Shown piece after piece: positions 55,007 to 62,043 of a stretch of 64,000 nt of DNA (the stretch's first letter is position 1; every line of letters starts with the position of its first letter). Origin of the DNA: Streptomyces sp. WM4235 (GTDB taxonomy: Bacteria; Actinomycetota; Actinomycetes; Streptomycetales; Streptomycetaceae); the NCBI RefSeq assembly GCF_001279725.1, contig NZ_LGDE01000125.1, positions 29,109 through 93,108 of the forward strand. The letters run 5' to 3'. Below the pieces are notes generated by a model that did no database searches, was not told the DNA's origin, and saw only the letters and a program-made list of their open reading frames with translations. Made by a program: the position numbers and the translations under genes.

Positions 55007-55402
55007 ATGTCGACTCCGCCGTCGCCTCAGGGCGAGCACACCGCTCCCCCGGCCCCTGGCACGCCCGCTCCCGAGGCCGCGAAGCCCAAGGGTTCCAAAG
55101 CGAAGAAGTTCCTGAGGTTCGTCGCCCTCGTCGTCGTCGCCCTCGTGGTGAAGTTCGGCATCTCGTACTTCTTCAACTCGCCGGTGCGCGCCGAGGCGGG
55201 CGACTGCGTCAAGGTGACGGGCAGCGAGAACAGCCCGGAGGTGGAGACGAAGGGCTGCGACGACAAGGACGCCAACTACAAGGTGCTGAAGGTCGTGGAG
55301 AACACCTTCGACACCAGCGCGTGCACCGTGGGCGAGGCCGCCCTGGCGCAGCAGTGGGAGCAGGAGAAGTTCGTCCTCTGCCTGGAGCCGGTCAAGCACT
55401 GA
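55007..55402 (+). CDS. LppU/SCO3897-like membrane-anchored protein
   Basis: A 131-residue protein. A Pro/Ala-rich cytoplasmic N-terminus ends in KPKGSKAKKFLRF, followed by one membrane span (VALVVVALVVKFGISYFF) and an extracellular domain with four cysteines (AGDCVKVTG, TKGCDDKDA, TSACTVGE, FVLCLEPV), probably two disulfides. The C-x(n)-C arrangement and the V-x-G-D-C start match actinobacterial LppU-type proteins. The function is unknown. GGAAGGA precedes the ATG. Confidence 0.78.
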   Translation: MSTPPSPQGEHTAPPAPGTPAPEAAKPKGSKAKKFLRFVALVVVALVVKFGISYFFNSPVRAEAGDCVKVTGSENSPEVETKGCDDKDANYKVLKVVENTFDTSACTVGEAALAQQWEQEKFVLCLEPVKH

Positions 55403-55500
55403 CCCCGCTCCCGCCGGTGACGCCCGCTCACCCGGCGCGTCCGTACCGGCGACCGCGACATTCCGCTGCCCCCTCCCCACGGAGGGGGCAGTTCGGCGTT

Positions 55501-55533
55501 CGCGGACGGGTACGGGTACGGGTACGGTCCGCG
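55501..55533. repeat. TACGGG tandem repeat inside a small inverted repeat
   Basis: Three TACGGG units (about 55506-55527) are flanked by CGCGGAC and GTCCGCG, giving a short hairpin whose loop is the repeat array. Confidence 0.55.
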
Positions 55534-55543
55534 GCAAGGGGAA

Positions 55544-55577
55544 GCCCCGGCCGGTCTGGGGGGTGACCGGCCGGGGC
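55544..55577. terminator. Hairpin terminator between convergent genes
   Basis: GCCCCGGCCGGTC and GACCGGCCGGGGC flank TGGGGGGT, a perfect 13-base-pair stem between the LppU-like and DUF7144 genes. The remainder of 55403-55793 has no gene; an AT-rich ACATCTATATGAAC sits at about 55621-55634. Confidence 0.7.
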
Positions 55578-55793
55578 GGCTCGGGGGGTGTGGCCGGGGG
55601 GGCGAGCCCCTCTGCGGTCACATCTATATGAACGCTCAACCAGTCGGCCGCGTTCCCTCGCCCCGACGTGACCCCCGTCACCCCCGCCAACGCCGATCGC
55701 GTCGGCTCCGCACGCGGGGATGCCACCCCCGGCGCGAAGGCCGGGGGCGGCTGCCACCACCGCGGGTCGGACCGCGGGTGCGGTCGATCCAGG

Positions 55794-56243
55794 TCACGCC
55801 GGGGCGTGCGGGGTCCGCTCCTTCAGCAGGGCCCAGATGATGAAGATGTCGATGGCGATGATGATGATCGCCCACAGGGGCTGGTACGGCAGCCACAGGA
55901 AGTTCATCACGATACTGAGGGCCGCGAGCACCACACCGAGGATGCGCGCCCATGCCGCGCCCTTGAGGATCCCCACACCGGCGACGAGCAGGATCACACC
56001 GAGGATCAGGTGGATCCAGCCCCACGCCGTGAGGTCGAAGCGGTAGATGTAGCTGCCCACCCGTGCGAAGACCTCGTCGTTGGCGAGGGCCCCGATGCCG
56101 TTCAGGACGGCGAGCACGCCGTCGACGAAGAGCAGGACACCGGCGAACATGACGCCCGAGCCCGTGTAGCCGGCGCCGCCCCGCTCACTCCAGCGGGAAG
56201 GTTCCGGTGTCGGCGCCCCGGACGGGGTCGCGGTCTGGGCCAT
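55794..56243 (-). CDS. DUF7144 family membrane protein
   Basis: A 149-residue protein with four membrane spans. GSGVMFAGVLLFVDGVLAVL begins the domain, AWGWIHLILGVILLVAGVGI is the second repeat and AARILGV-like (AWARILGVVLAALSIVMNFL) the third. WAIIIIAIDIFIIWALL is the last span. This W-G-W-I-H-L-I-L-G block is the hallmark of DUF7144, a membrane family close to DoxX-like proteins with no known activity. AAGGAGG at optimal spacing supports the ATG. Confidence 0.85.
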   Translation of the reverse strand: MAQTATPSGAPTPEPSRWSERGGAGYTGSGVMFAGVLLFVDGVLAVLNGIGALANDEVFARVGSYIYRFDLTAWGWIHLILGVILLVAGVGILKGAAWARILGVVLAALSIVMNFLWLPYQPLWAIIIIAIDIFIIWALLKERTPHAPA

Positions 56244-56411
56244 GACAGCCTCCTTGGCCGAACACCCCGAGCAGTTGGACACGCCGGCGATTGCGACGTG
56301 AGGCCGACGATCCGCCGCCGCGCCCGCCACCACCACCCGGGCAGGGCCATTCGAGTGAACGCCCCGGAGTGCGGCGGGTACGCACGGGCACGACGGGCGC
56401 CACCCTGTCGC

Positions 56412-56462
56412 GCAACCGACCGGTTGCACCTGGAACCCATACGTGCAACCCTTGAGTTGCAC
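56412..56462. promoter_or_regulatory. Palindromic operator of the AHSA1-ArsR operon
   Basis: Two inverted repeats occur: GCAACCG-AC-CGGTTGC (56412-56427) and GTGCAAC-CCTTGA-GTTGCAC (56443-56462). The second is a typical dyad for an ArsR-type dimer. They lie just upstream of the AHSA1 gene and in the promoter interval shared with the DUF7144 gene, so the ArsR protein encoded at 56934 probably binds here. Confidence 0.65.
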
Positions 56463-56490
56463 TTACTGGAAGCGACGCAAGGAGGCCCTC

Positions 56491-56937
56491 ATGAGCGAGG
56501 ACCGAATCGAACGCGAGATCCTCATCGAGGCGCCGGTGGAGCGGGTGTGGTCCCTGGTGGCCGACCCCGGGTTCTGGGTGTCCGACACGGCCGGCCCGAC
56601 CGGCGCCGTGGCGGAGGCGGGAGCCTCCGTGGTGGCGAAGAGCGCCGAGTACGGTGACTTCCCCGTACGGGTGGAGGAGGTCGAGCCGCACACCCGTGTC
56701 TCGTACCGCTGGGCGAGCGCCTTCCCCGGGGAAGAACCGCGCGAGGACAACAGCACGCTCGTCGAGTTCACGTTGCCCCCCGAAGGCGACGCGACGCGGC
56801 TCCGGGTGGTCGAGAGCGGGTTCTCCGCGCTGGCCGGGTCGGAGGAACTGCGCCGCAAGGCGGTGGCGGACAACACCGGCGGCTGGCCCCAGGTGTTCGA
56901 CGCGCTCAAGAACCGCGCCGAACAGTCGTCCCCGTGA
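56491..56937 (+). CDS. AHSA1/SRPBCC family protein
   Basis: A 148-residue helix-grip protein. IEREILIEAPVERVWSLVAD is the AHSA1 start and VEEVEPHTRVSYRWASAFPG the mid-sheet. ALAGSEELRRKAVADNTGGW forms the long C-terminal helix ending in the conserved GW. Proteins of this group are typically paired with ArsR regulators and bind unknown hydrophobic molecules. CAAGGAGG precedes the ATG. Its stop overlaps the ArsR GTG (GTGA). Confidence 0.85.
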   Translation: MSEDRIEREILIEAPVERVWSLVADPGFWVSDTAGPTGAVAEAGASVVAKSAEYGDFPVRVEEVEPHTRVSYRWASAFPGEEPREDNSTLVEFTLPPEGDATRLRVVESGFSALAGSEELRRKAVADNTGGWPQVFDALKNRAEQSSP

Positions 56938-57287
56938 CGGAGGAACACCCGAGCGACGGCGTCGACGACGTCCTCGCCGCGCTCGCCGACCCGACCAGGC
57001 GCCGGCTGCTCGACCTCCTCGCCGAACAGGGCGAGGTCACCGCGACGACGCTCGCGGCAGGGCTTCCCGTGTCACGACAGGCCGTGGTCAAGCACCTCGC
57101 CGTCCTGGACGCGGCCGGACTCGTCTCCGGCCGCCGGGTCGGGCGTGAGGTGAGGTACGAGGTCCGGTCGACGGCGCTGAACGCGACGGCGCGCCGGCTG
57201 GCCGCGCTCGCGGCCGACTGGGATCGACGGCTGGCGATCGTCAAGCGCGTCGCCGAGGCGGCGGAGCGCGATCCGGACGGAGGGTAG
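56934..57287 (+). CDS. ArsR-family transcriptional regulator
   Basis: A 117-residue winged-helix repressor. VDDVLAALADPTRRRLLDLL is the classic entry helix, VTATTLAAGLPVSRQAVVKH the helix-turn-helix and LDAAGLVSGRRVGREVRYEV the wing. No metal-binding ELCVCDL-like site is present, so it is the non-metal type linked with AHSA1 proteins. It starts at GTG 56934, overlapping the AHSA1 stop, so the two are translationally coupled. It probably autoregulates through the dyads at 56412-56462. Confidence 0.87.
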   Translation: MTEEHPSDGVDDVLAALADPTRRRLLDLLAEQGEVTATTLAAGLPVSRQAVVKHLAVLDAAGLVSGRRVGREVRYEVRSTALNATARRLAALAADWDRRLAIVKRVAEAAERDPDGG

Positions 57288-57301
57288 TTCCCCCGCCGAC
57301 C

Positions 57302-57353
57302 GGGCCGGGTCGGATGGGTCGAGCTCGACACCGCGACCAATCCGATCCGGCCC
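57302..57353 (+). terminator. Hairpin terminator after the ArsR gene
   Basis: GGGCCGGGTCGGAT and ATCCGATCCGGCCC pair with one G-U; the 24-base loop contains the smaller palindrome GTCGAGCTCGAC. Confidence 0.6.
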
Positions 57354-57449
57354 CGGCTGCGAAGTGCCTGTGTACGCCCGCTTCGGCGGCGCGGCCGTGT
57401 CCTCGTGCCCGAACCGTGCACGAGGGTCCCTCTGGCGGAAGGAGCCTCG

Positions 57450-58739
57450 ATGAGGCCCGTGGCAGACAGACTGGCCGAACTCCTCGGGCATTTCCTCGCC
57501 GGACCTCCACCGGTACGCCTGCGCGCCTGGGACGGCAGCGAGTCCGGCCCCGAGGACGCCCCCGTGGTCGTGCTCCGCTCCCCCGACGCACTGCGCCGCC
57601 TGCTGTGGCAGCCCGGCGAGCTCGGCCTCGCCGAGGCCTACATCGCCGGCGACCTGGACATCGAGGGTGACCTGGCCGACGGCCTCGGCCGCGCCTGGCA
57701 GTCCGTGCGCGAGCACGGCACTTCGACGCCGAGCCCGACGGGATGGGCCCGGGCCGCGGCGCTCGCCGTGGGGCTGGGCGTGGCCGGCATACCGCCGCAC
57801 GCCCCGGACGCCCCCAGGGCCCGCCTCGGCGGCAGGCTGCACAGTTCCACCCGTGACCGGGCCGCCATCAGCCACCACTACGACCTGTCCAACGAGTTCT
57901 ACGCCCTGCTGTTGGACCCGTCCATGGCCTACTCCTGCGGCTACTGGTCCCGCCCCGACGACCCCGACTACACACCGGCCGACGCCCAGTACGACAAGTT
58001 GGAACTGATCTGCCGCAAGGTCGGTCTGCGGGCCGGCTCCCGCCTCCTCGACGTCGGTTGCGGCTGGGGTTCGCTCGCCGTCCACGCCGCCCGCGCCCAC
58101 AAGGCCCAGGTCACTGCCGTGACCCTGTCCCGGGCACAGCGGGACTTCGTGACCGACCGGGTCGCGCGGGAGGGCCTGTCCGATCTGGTCGAGGTGCAGT
58201 TGCGGCACTGGCGTCACATCGACGGCGGGGGCTACGACGCGGTCAGCGCCGTCGAGATGGGCGAGCACGTGGGGGACGTCGAGTACCCCGAGTTCACGTC
58301 CCTGCTCCACGGAGTGCTGCGCCCCGGTGGACGGCTGCTGATCCAGCAGATGTCCCGTGGTCTGAACGCTCCCGGCGGCGGCGCCTTCATCGAGACCTAC
58401 ATCGCGCCCGACATGCACATGCGGCCCGTCGGTCGCACCGTCGACCTCATCGAGGACGCGGGATTCGAGGTGCGTTCCGTCGAGGCCCTGCGCGAGCACT
58501 ACGCCTGGACCATCGACGCCTGGCGCCGCACCCTGGAGGAACGGTGGGTGGACTTCGAGGCGCTGGTCGGCCAGGCCACGGCCCGTGTGTGGCGTCTGTA
58601 CCTCGCCGGCAGTTCGCTCGCGTTCACCGAGCGCCGCATGGGCGTCGACCAGATCCTCGCCGTCCGGCCGTCCCGGGAGGGGCGCAGCGACATGCCGGCC
58701 ACACCGGTGAGCTGGTACGAGTCGCAAGCACGGGCGTGA
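57450..58739 (+). CDS. cyclopropane-fatty-acyl-phospholipid synthase family methyltransferase
   Basis: A 429-residue SAM-dependent enzyme. The N-terminal domain (1-140) has LGLAEAYIAGDLDIEGDLAD, the lipid-binding domain typical of CFA synthases. The catalytic domain begins HHYDLSNEFYALLLDPSMAY and carries LDVGCGWGSLAVHAA (SAM motif I). AVSAVEMGEHVGDVEYPEFT (bicarbonate/active-site Glu region) and GGGAFIETYIAPDMHMRPVG follow. Such enzymes methylenate unsaturated acyl chains in membrane phospholipids, protecting against stress. GGAAGGAG precedes the ATG. The hydrolase gene starts 21 bases downstream. Confidence 0.9.
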   Translation: MRPVADRLAELLGHFLAGPPPVRLRAWDGSESGPEDAPVVVLRSPDALRRLLWQPGELGLAEAYIAGDLDIEGDLADGLGRAWQSVREHGTSTPSPTGWARAAALAVGLGVAGIPPHAPDAPRARLGGRLHSSTRDRAAISHHYDLSNEFYALLLDPSMAYSCGYWSRPDDPDYTPADAQYDKLELICRKVGLRAGSRLLDVGCGWGSLAVHAARAHKAQVTAVTLSRAQRDFVTDRVAREGLSDLVEVQLRHWRHIDGGGYDAVSAVEMGEHVGDVEYPEFTSLLHGVLRPGGRLLIQQMSRGLNAPGGGAFIETYIAPDMHMRPVGRTVDLIEDAGFEVRSVEALREHYAWTIDAWRRTLEERWVDFEALVGQATARVWRLYLAGSSLAFTERRMGVDQILAVRPSREGRSDMPATPVSWYESQARA

Positions 58740-58759
58740 GCGGCGGGAGGAGGTCCTCG

Positions 58760-59530
58760 ATGGGCCCCGGGTCGCTCCACGTTCCCGCAGCTCCCGGCCG
58801 GGAGCTGCCTTCGGCGCTGTCCCTGCGGCGCAATCCCGCGCATCCGACGGCGGCGATCCTGGTGCTGCACGGGGGCCGCGCCGACGGGCTGACCGCGCCC
58901 CCCGCCCTCAACCTGCCCCTCGTGCGCATGAGGGCGTTCACCCGCGCGCTCGCGCGGGCCACCGGGCCGGACCGGGTGGTCGTCGCGGAGGTGCGCTACC
59001 GCCACCGGGGCTGGAACGGCGCCCGGGAGGATCCGGTGCGGGACGCCATACGCGCACTGGACGAACTGCGCCGCACGGCCGGATCCGTCCCCGTGGTCCT
59101 CGTGGGGCACTCCATGGGTGGTAGGGCCGCGTTGCGCGCGGCGATCGACCCCTCGGTACGGGCGGTGATCGGGCTCGCCCCGTGGTGCCCGCCCGGTGAG
59201 CCGGTGACACAGCTCGCGGGCAAGTCGGTGGTGCTCCTGCACGACGAGGCGGACCGGGTCACCGATGCCCGGGCGAGTTGGGACCACGTGCGGCGGGCCC
59301 GCGCCGGCGGGGCGCGTGCCGCGGGCGTCGTCATGCCCGAGGGCGGGCACGCGATGCTCCGTCAGTCCGCGCGCTGGCACGAGGCCACCGTCGCCGCCAC
59401 GCTGGGGTTCCTGGGGTCCCGCGAACTCCCCGAGGGCCTCTTCACCGGGCCGGTCCCGATGCCCTGGCCCCGGCCGGACGCTGTCGACGCCCCCCGCGGA
59501 GCCGGCCGCCGGTCGCGGGACGGCGGCTGA
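58760..59530 (+). CDS. alpha/beta hydrolase (dienelactone hydrolase-like)
   Basis: A 256-residue hydrolase. AAILVLHGGRADG is the oxyanion strand and VVLVGHSMGGRAALRAA the nucleophile elbow. VVLLHDEADRVTD supplies the acid and MPEGGHAMLRQS the histidine. It follows the CFA synthase gene at 21 bases with GGGAGGAGG as ribosome-binding site, so the two form an operon. The substrate is unknown; a lipid-related acyl ester is conceivable from context. Confidence 0.85.
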   Translation: MGPGSLHVPAAPGRELPSALSLRRNPAHPTAAILVLHGGRADGLTAPPALNLPLVRMRAFTRALARATGPDRVVVAEVRYRHRGWNGAREDPVRDAIRALDELRRTAGSVPVVLVGHSMGGRAALRAAIDPSVRAVIGLAPWCPPGEPVTQLAGKSVVLLHDEADRVTDARASWDHVRRARAGGARAAGVVMPEGGHAMLRQSARWHEATVAATLGFLGSRELPEGLFTGPVPMPWPRPDAVDAPRGAGRRSRDGG

Positions 59531-59531
59531 C

Positions 59532-59563
59532 GGTCGGGGGGTCGGTCGGGGGGTCGGTCGGGG
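59532..59563. repeat. GGTCGGTCGGGG tandem repeat
   Basis: A 12-base unit recurs about two and a half times just after the hydrolase stop codon, in non-coding DNA. Confidence 0.5.
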
Positions 59564-59622
59564 CCGGCGTCGCCCTGGCCCCGGACCGGTGACGGGCCGC
59601 CCGGGGACAAGCCGGATGCCGA

Positions 59623-59673
59623 CACACCGGGATGCCACCTCGCGGTTCGGTCGCGAGGTGGCATCCCGGTGTG
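59623..59673. terminator. Perfect 22-base-pair hairpin, bidirectional terminator
   Basis: The arms at 59623-59644 and 59652-59673 (beginning CACACCGGGATGCC and ending GGCATCCCGGTGTG) are exact inverted copies around a GTTCGGT loop. It separates the convergent hydrolase and SHOCT genes and is the strongest hairpin in the window. Confidence 0.85.
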
Positions 59674-59725
59674 CGCGCGATCGGCTCCGGCGTCCGTTCC
59701 GGGGGCGGTTCGGGGCCGGGATCGG

Positions 59726-60124
59726 TCACGCCAGGAGTTTCGCCTTCGCCCGCTCGAACTCCTCCTGGGTGATGTCGCCCTTGTCCTTGAGCGTGGAGAG
59801 CTTGTGGAGCTCGTCCGCCGCGCCGCCCGGGGAACCGGTCGTCCCGGCCGCCTTCTGGACGTACTGCCGGAAAGCCTGCTCCTGCTCCTCGGCCTGCTTC
59901 ACGTCCCGTTTGCCCATGCCCCGGCCTCGGACGATGAGGTAGATGAAGACGCCGATGTACGGCAGCAGGAGGACCAGGATGAGCCAGCCCGCCTTGCCCC
60001 ACCCGTGCAGTTCGTGGTCGCGGAAGATGTCCGTGATCACCTTGAAGAGCAGGAAGAACCACATGACCCAGATGAAGATCCAGAGCATGGTCCAGAACAG
60101 ATTGAGCAGTGGGTAGTCGTCCAC
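59726..60124 (-). CDS. PLD nuclease N-terminal/SHOCT membrane protein
   Basis: A 132-residue protein. The N-terminal half has two membrane spans (LFWTMLWIFIWVMWFFLLFK and AGWLILVLLLPYIGVFIYLI) separated by DIFRDHELHGWGK, the PLDc_N-type arrangement. The C-terminal 35 residues (LSTLKDKGDITQEEFERAKA) are a SHOCT motif, a short oligomerisation domain. Members are abundant in Streptomyces and probably form small membrane scaffolds. The start is GTG (60122-60124). Confidence 0.85.
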   Translation of the reverse strand: MDDYPLLNLFWTMLWIFIWVMWFFLLFKVITDIFRDHELHGWGKAGWLILVLLLPYIGVFIYLIVRGRGMGKRDVKQAEEQEQAFRQYVQKAAGTTGSPGGAADELHKLSTLKDKGDITQEEFERAKAKLLA

Positions 60125-60282
60125 GAGTCACTCCGATCACATATGCGACGAAACCATTCATACCGCCGCCCGGACCGCTCCGCATGCGGAGTGGTCCGCC
60201 CGTGGGGCGACGTCGCCGCGCCAGGTCCTTACGGATCCGTGACGTGCGGCCCGGCGGGCGCCCCGGTGGAGCGCACGGCGCA

Positions 60283-60288
60283 TAGCGT
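60283..60288 (+). promoter_or_regulatory. -10 element (TAGCGT) of the leaderless epimerase gene
   Basis: TAGCGT ends six bases before the ATG at 60295; no ribosome-binding site is present. Confidence 0.55.
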
Positions 60289-60294
60289 CGGGGC

Positions 60295-61287
60295 ATGCGC
60301 GTACTTGTGACTGGAGGAGCGGGCTTCATCGGCTCGCACGTCGTTTCCGCACTGGCCGACCGGGGGCACGACCCGGTGGTCTTCGACCTGACGGAGGAGA
60401 ACGGACGGGACGTACGGGACTCCGCGCAGGTGCGCGAGGCCCTCGCCGGGGTGGACGCGGTCTGCCACCAGGCCGCCAAGGTGGGGCTGGGCAAGGACTT
60501 CGGCGACGCCCCGGACTACGTGTCGGTCAACGAGCTCGGCACCGCCGTCCTGTTGGCCCGGATGGCGGAGAGCGGGGTGCGGCGGCTGCTGCTCGCCGGG
60601 TCGATGGTCGTGTACGGCGAGGGGCGGTACGAGTGCCCGGCCCACGGAGTCGTCCGCCCGGGCCCGCGTGCCGAGGCGGACCTGCGGGCGGGCAGGTTCG
60701 AGCCGCGCTGCCCCACCTGTGGCGCCGACCTGGCGCCCGGGCTGGTGGCCGAGGACGCCCCGATGGATCCCCGCAACGTCTACGCCACCACCAAGCTGGC
60801 CCAGGAACACCTCGCGTCGTCGTGGGCGCGGGCCACCGGCGGGCGGGTGGTCTCGCTGCGCTACCACAACGTCTACGGGCCCGGAATGCCGCGCGACACG
60901 CCGTACGCGGGAGTCGCCGCGCTCTTCCGTTCCGCACTCGCGCGGGGGGAGGCCCCGCGCGTCTTCGAGGACGGCGGGCAGCGGCGGGACTTCGTGCACG
61001 TGCGGGACGTCGCGGTGGCCAACGCGGTGGCCTTGGAGGCGGTGGCGGACACCCCCGGTTTCGTCGCCTACAACGTGGGCAGCGGCGATCCCCGTACCGT
61101 CGGCGACATGGCCAAGGCGCTGTCGGCGGCGTGCGCGGGCCCCGATCCCGTCGTCACCGGCGAGTACCGGCTGGGCGACGTCCGGCACATCACCGCCGAC
61201 TCCGCGCGGCTGCGCGGGGACCTGGGCTGGCGTCCGGCGGTCACGTTCGAGGCGGGCATGGCCGAACCGGGCGACGGGGTCGCGTAG
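60295..61287 (+). CDS. NAD-dependent epimerase/dehydratase (extended SDR) with zinc-ribbon-like insertion
   Basis: A 330-residue sugar-nucleotide-type SDR. The Rossmann motif is VTGGAGFIGSH (residues 5-15). The catalytic triad includes Ser103 (LLAGSMVVYG) and Tyr163/Lys167 (NVYATTKLA). Between them lies an insertion with CPAH (Cys114-His117) and CPTC (Cys139, Cys142), a spacing that could bind zinc. The substrate is unknown; family members act on NDP-sugars in cell-wall or exopolysaccharide synthesis. A leaderless promoter sets the start. Confidence 0.85.
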   Translation: MRVLVTGGAGFIGSHVVSALADRGHDPVVFDLTEENGRDVRDSAQVREALAGVDAVCHQAAKVGLGKDFGDAPDYVSVNELGTAVLLARMAESGVRRLLLAGSMVVYGEGRYECPAHGVVRPGPRAEADLRAGRFEPRCPTCGADLAPGLVAEDAPMDPRNVYATTKLAQEHLASSWARATGGRVVSLRYHNVYGPGMPRDTPYAGVAALFRSALARGEAPRVFEDGGQRRDFVHVRDVAVANAVALEAVADTPGFVAYNVGSGDPRTVGDMAKALSAACAGPDPVVTGEYRLGDVRHITADSARLRGDLGWRPAVTFEAGMAEPGDGVA

Positions 61288-61307
61288 GTCGCTTCCCCGC
61301 GCCGGGC

Positions 61308-61586
61308 TCAGTTCTCGGCGATCTGGGCCACCCACCCGTAGGGGAGCTCCGAGCCGTCGAGGGTGACCGCCTCGACCGTGCGGGTCTCGGGGTCGATGTC
61401 GGCCTGTACGCCCTCGCCCGCGTAGCGCGGGTAACCGGACGTGCCCAGTTCACCGGTGAAGTCCACGGCGGCCGTGCGCAGGATGCCCTCGCGCCCGGTA
61501 CCGCCCTCCGGGCGGGGTCCCGGGCGCAGCACGACGGTGTAGCGACGGGGAGCGGAGGCGGGATCGTTCCCGGCGGAGGCGGTCAT
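61308..61586 (-). CDS. DUF6296 family protein
   Basis: A 92-residue protein. A disordered start (MTASAGNDPASAPRRYTVVL) precedes a small beta domain (ILRTAAVDFTGELGTSGYPR, then EAVTLDGSELPYGWVAQIAE). The pattern and size fit Streptomyces DUF6296. A minus-strand TAGCCT (61594-61599) ends seven bases before the ATG, indicating a leaderless transcript. The same reading frame continues upstream without a stop into a DUF6207-like sequence. Confidence 0.65.
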   Translation of the reverse strand: MTASAGNDPASAPRRYTVVLRPGPRPEGGTGREGILRTAAVDFTGELGTSGYPRYAGEGVQADIDPETRTVEAVTLDGSELPYGWVAQIAEN

Positions 61587-61871
61587 GCCGCCCAGGCTAG
61601 CGACCGGACGATCTCCTCGCCGGGACCCTTCGGCCCCGACTTTCCGCGGGGCGGCCGAGTGGCGCGCCCCGCCCGGGCGCAGCAGGTCCGCGTACACGCG
61701 TGCCGTCACGCCCGGCCGGCCGGGTCCGCAGGTGACGCGGCCCATTCCCGATGTCGCGCACAGTCGGCCCGGCGCGACCACCGCCGCGCGGACCGTGTCC
61801 TCGTCGCCGCCCGTCACGTCGAAGACGACGAGGCCGGGTTCCGCGACGTACCGCTCATCAATGTCGTTCAC
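61587..61871 (-). CDS. DUF6207-like segment, in frame with the DUF6296 gene
   Basis: From the GTG at 61869-61871 the minus strand encodes MNDIDERYVAEPGLVVFDVT, then a CATSGMGRVTCGPGRPGVTA and RVYADLL section. This follows the DUF6207 pattern (I-N-E-x-H-V-x-E-P-G-L-x-V-x-D... G-Q-P-G-V-R-x-R-x-Y-x-D-L). It has no stop codon before the DUF6296 ATG; the frame runs through to 61308, giving a 188-residue fusion. Either the two are one protein or the DUF6207 gene lost its stop. The feature end given here is the boundary, not a stop. Confidence 0.5.
61594..61599 (-). promoter_or_regulatory. -10 element (TAGCCT on minus strand) of DUF6296 gene
   Basis: AGGCTA on the plus strand reads TAGCCT on the minus strand, seven bases before the ATG at 61584-61586. 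Confidence 0.5.
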
Positions 61872-62043
61872 ATCCGTCCCGACGAACTCCGGCCGGCCGC
61901 CGGTTCGCCGGCGCCGGGCGGCACATCCGTACGGGCCGACACCCACCCGGGAGGTGCCCCGACCGGCCGTGGTCGGGGGCGGCCCGGGGCGCCGCCTCGG
62001 ACGAGGGGTGGCTCGTGTGAACGCGCCCCCGGGGCGGCCGTGT

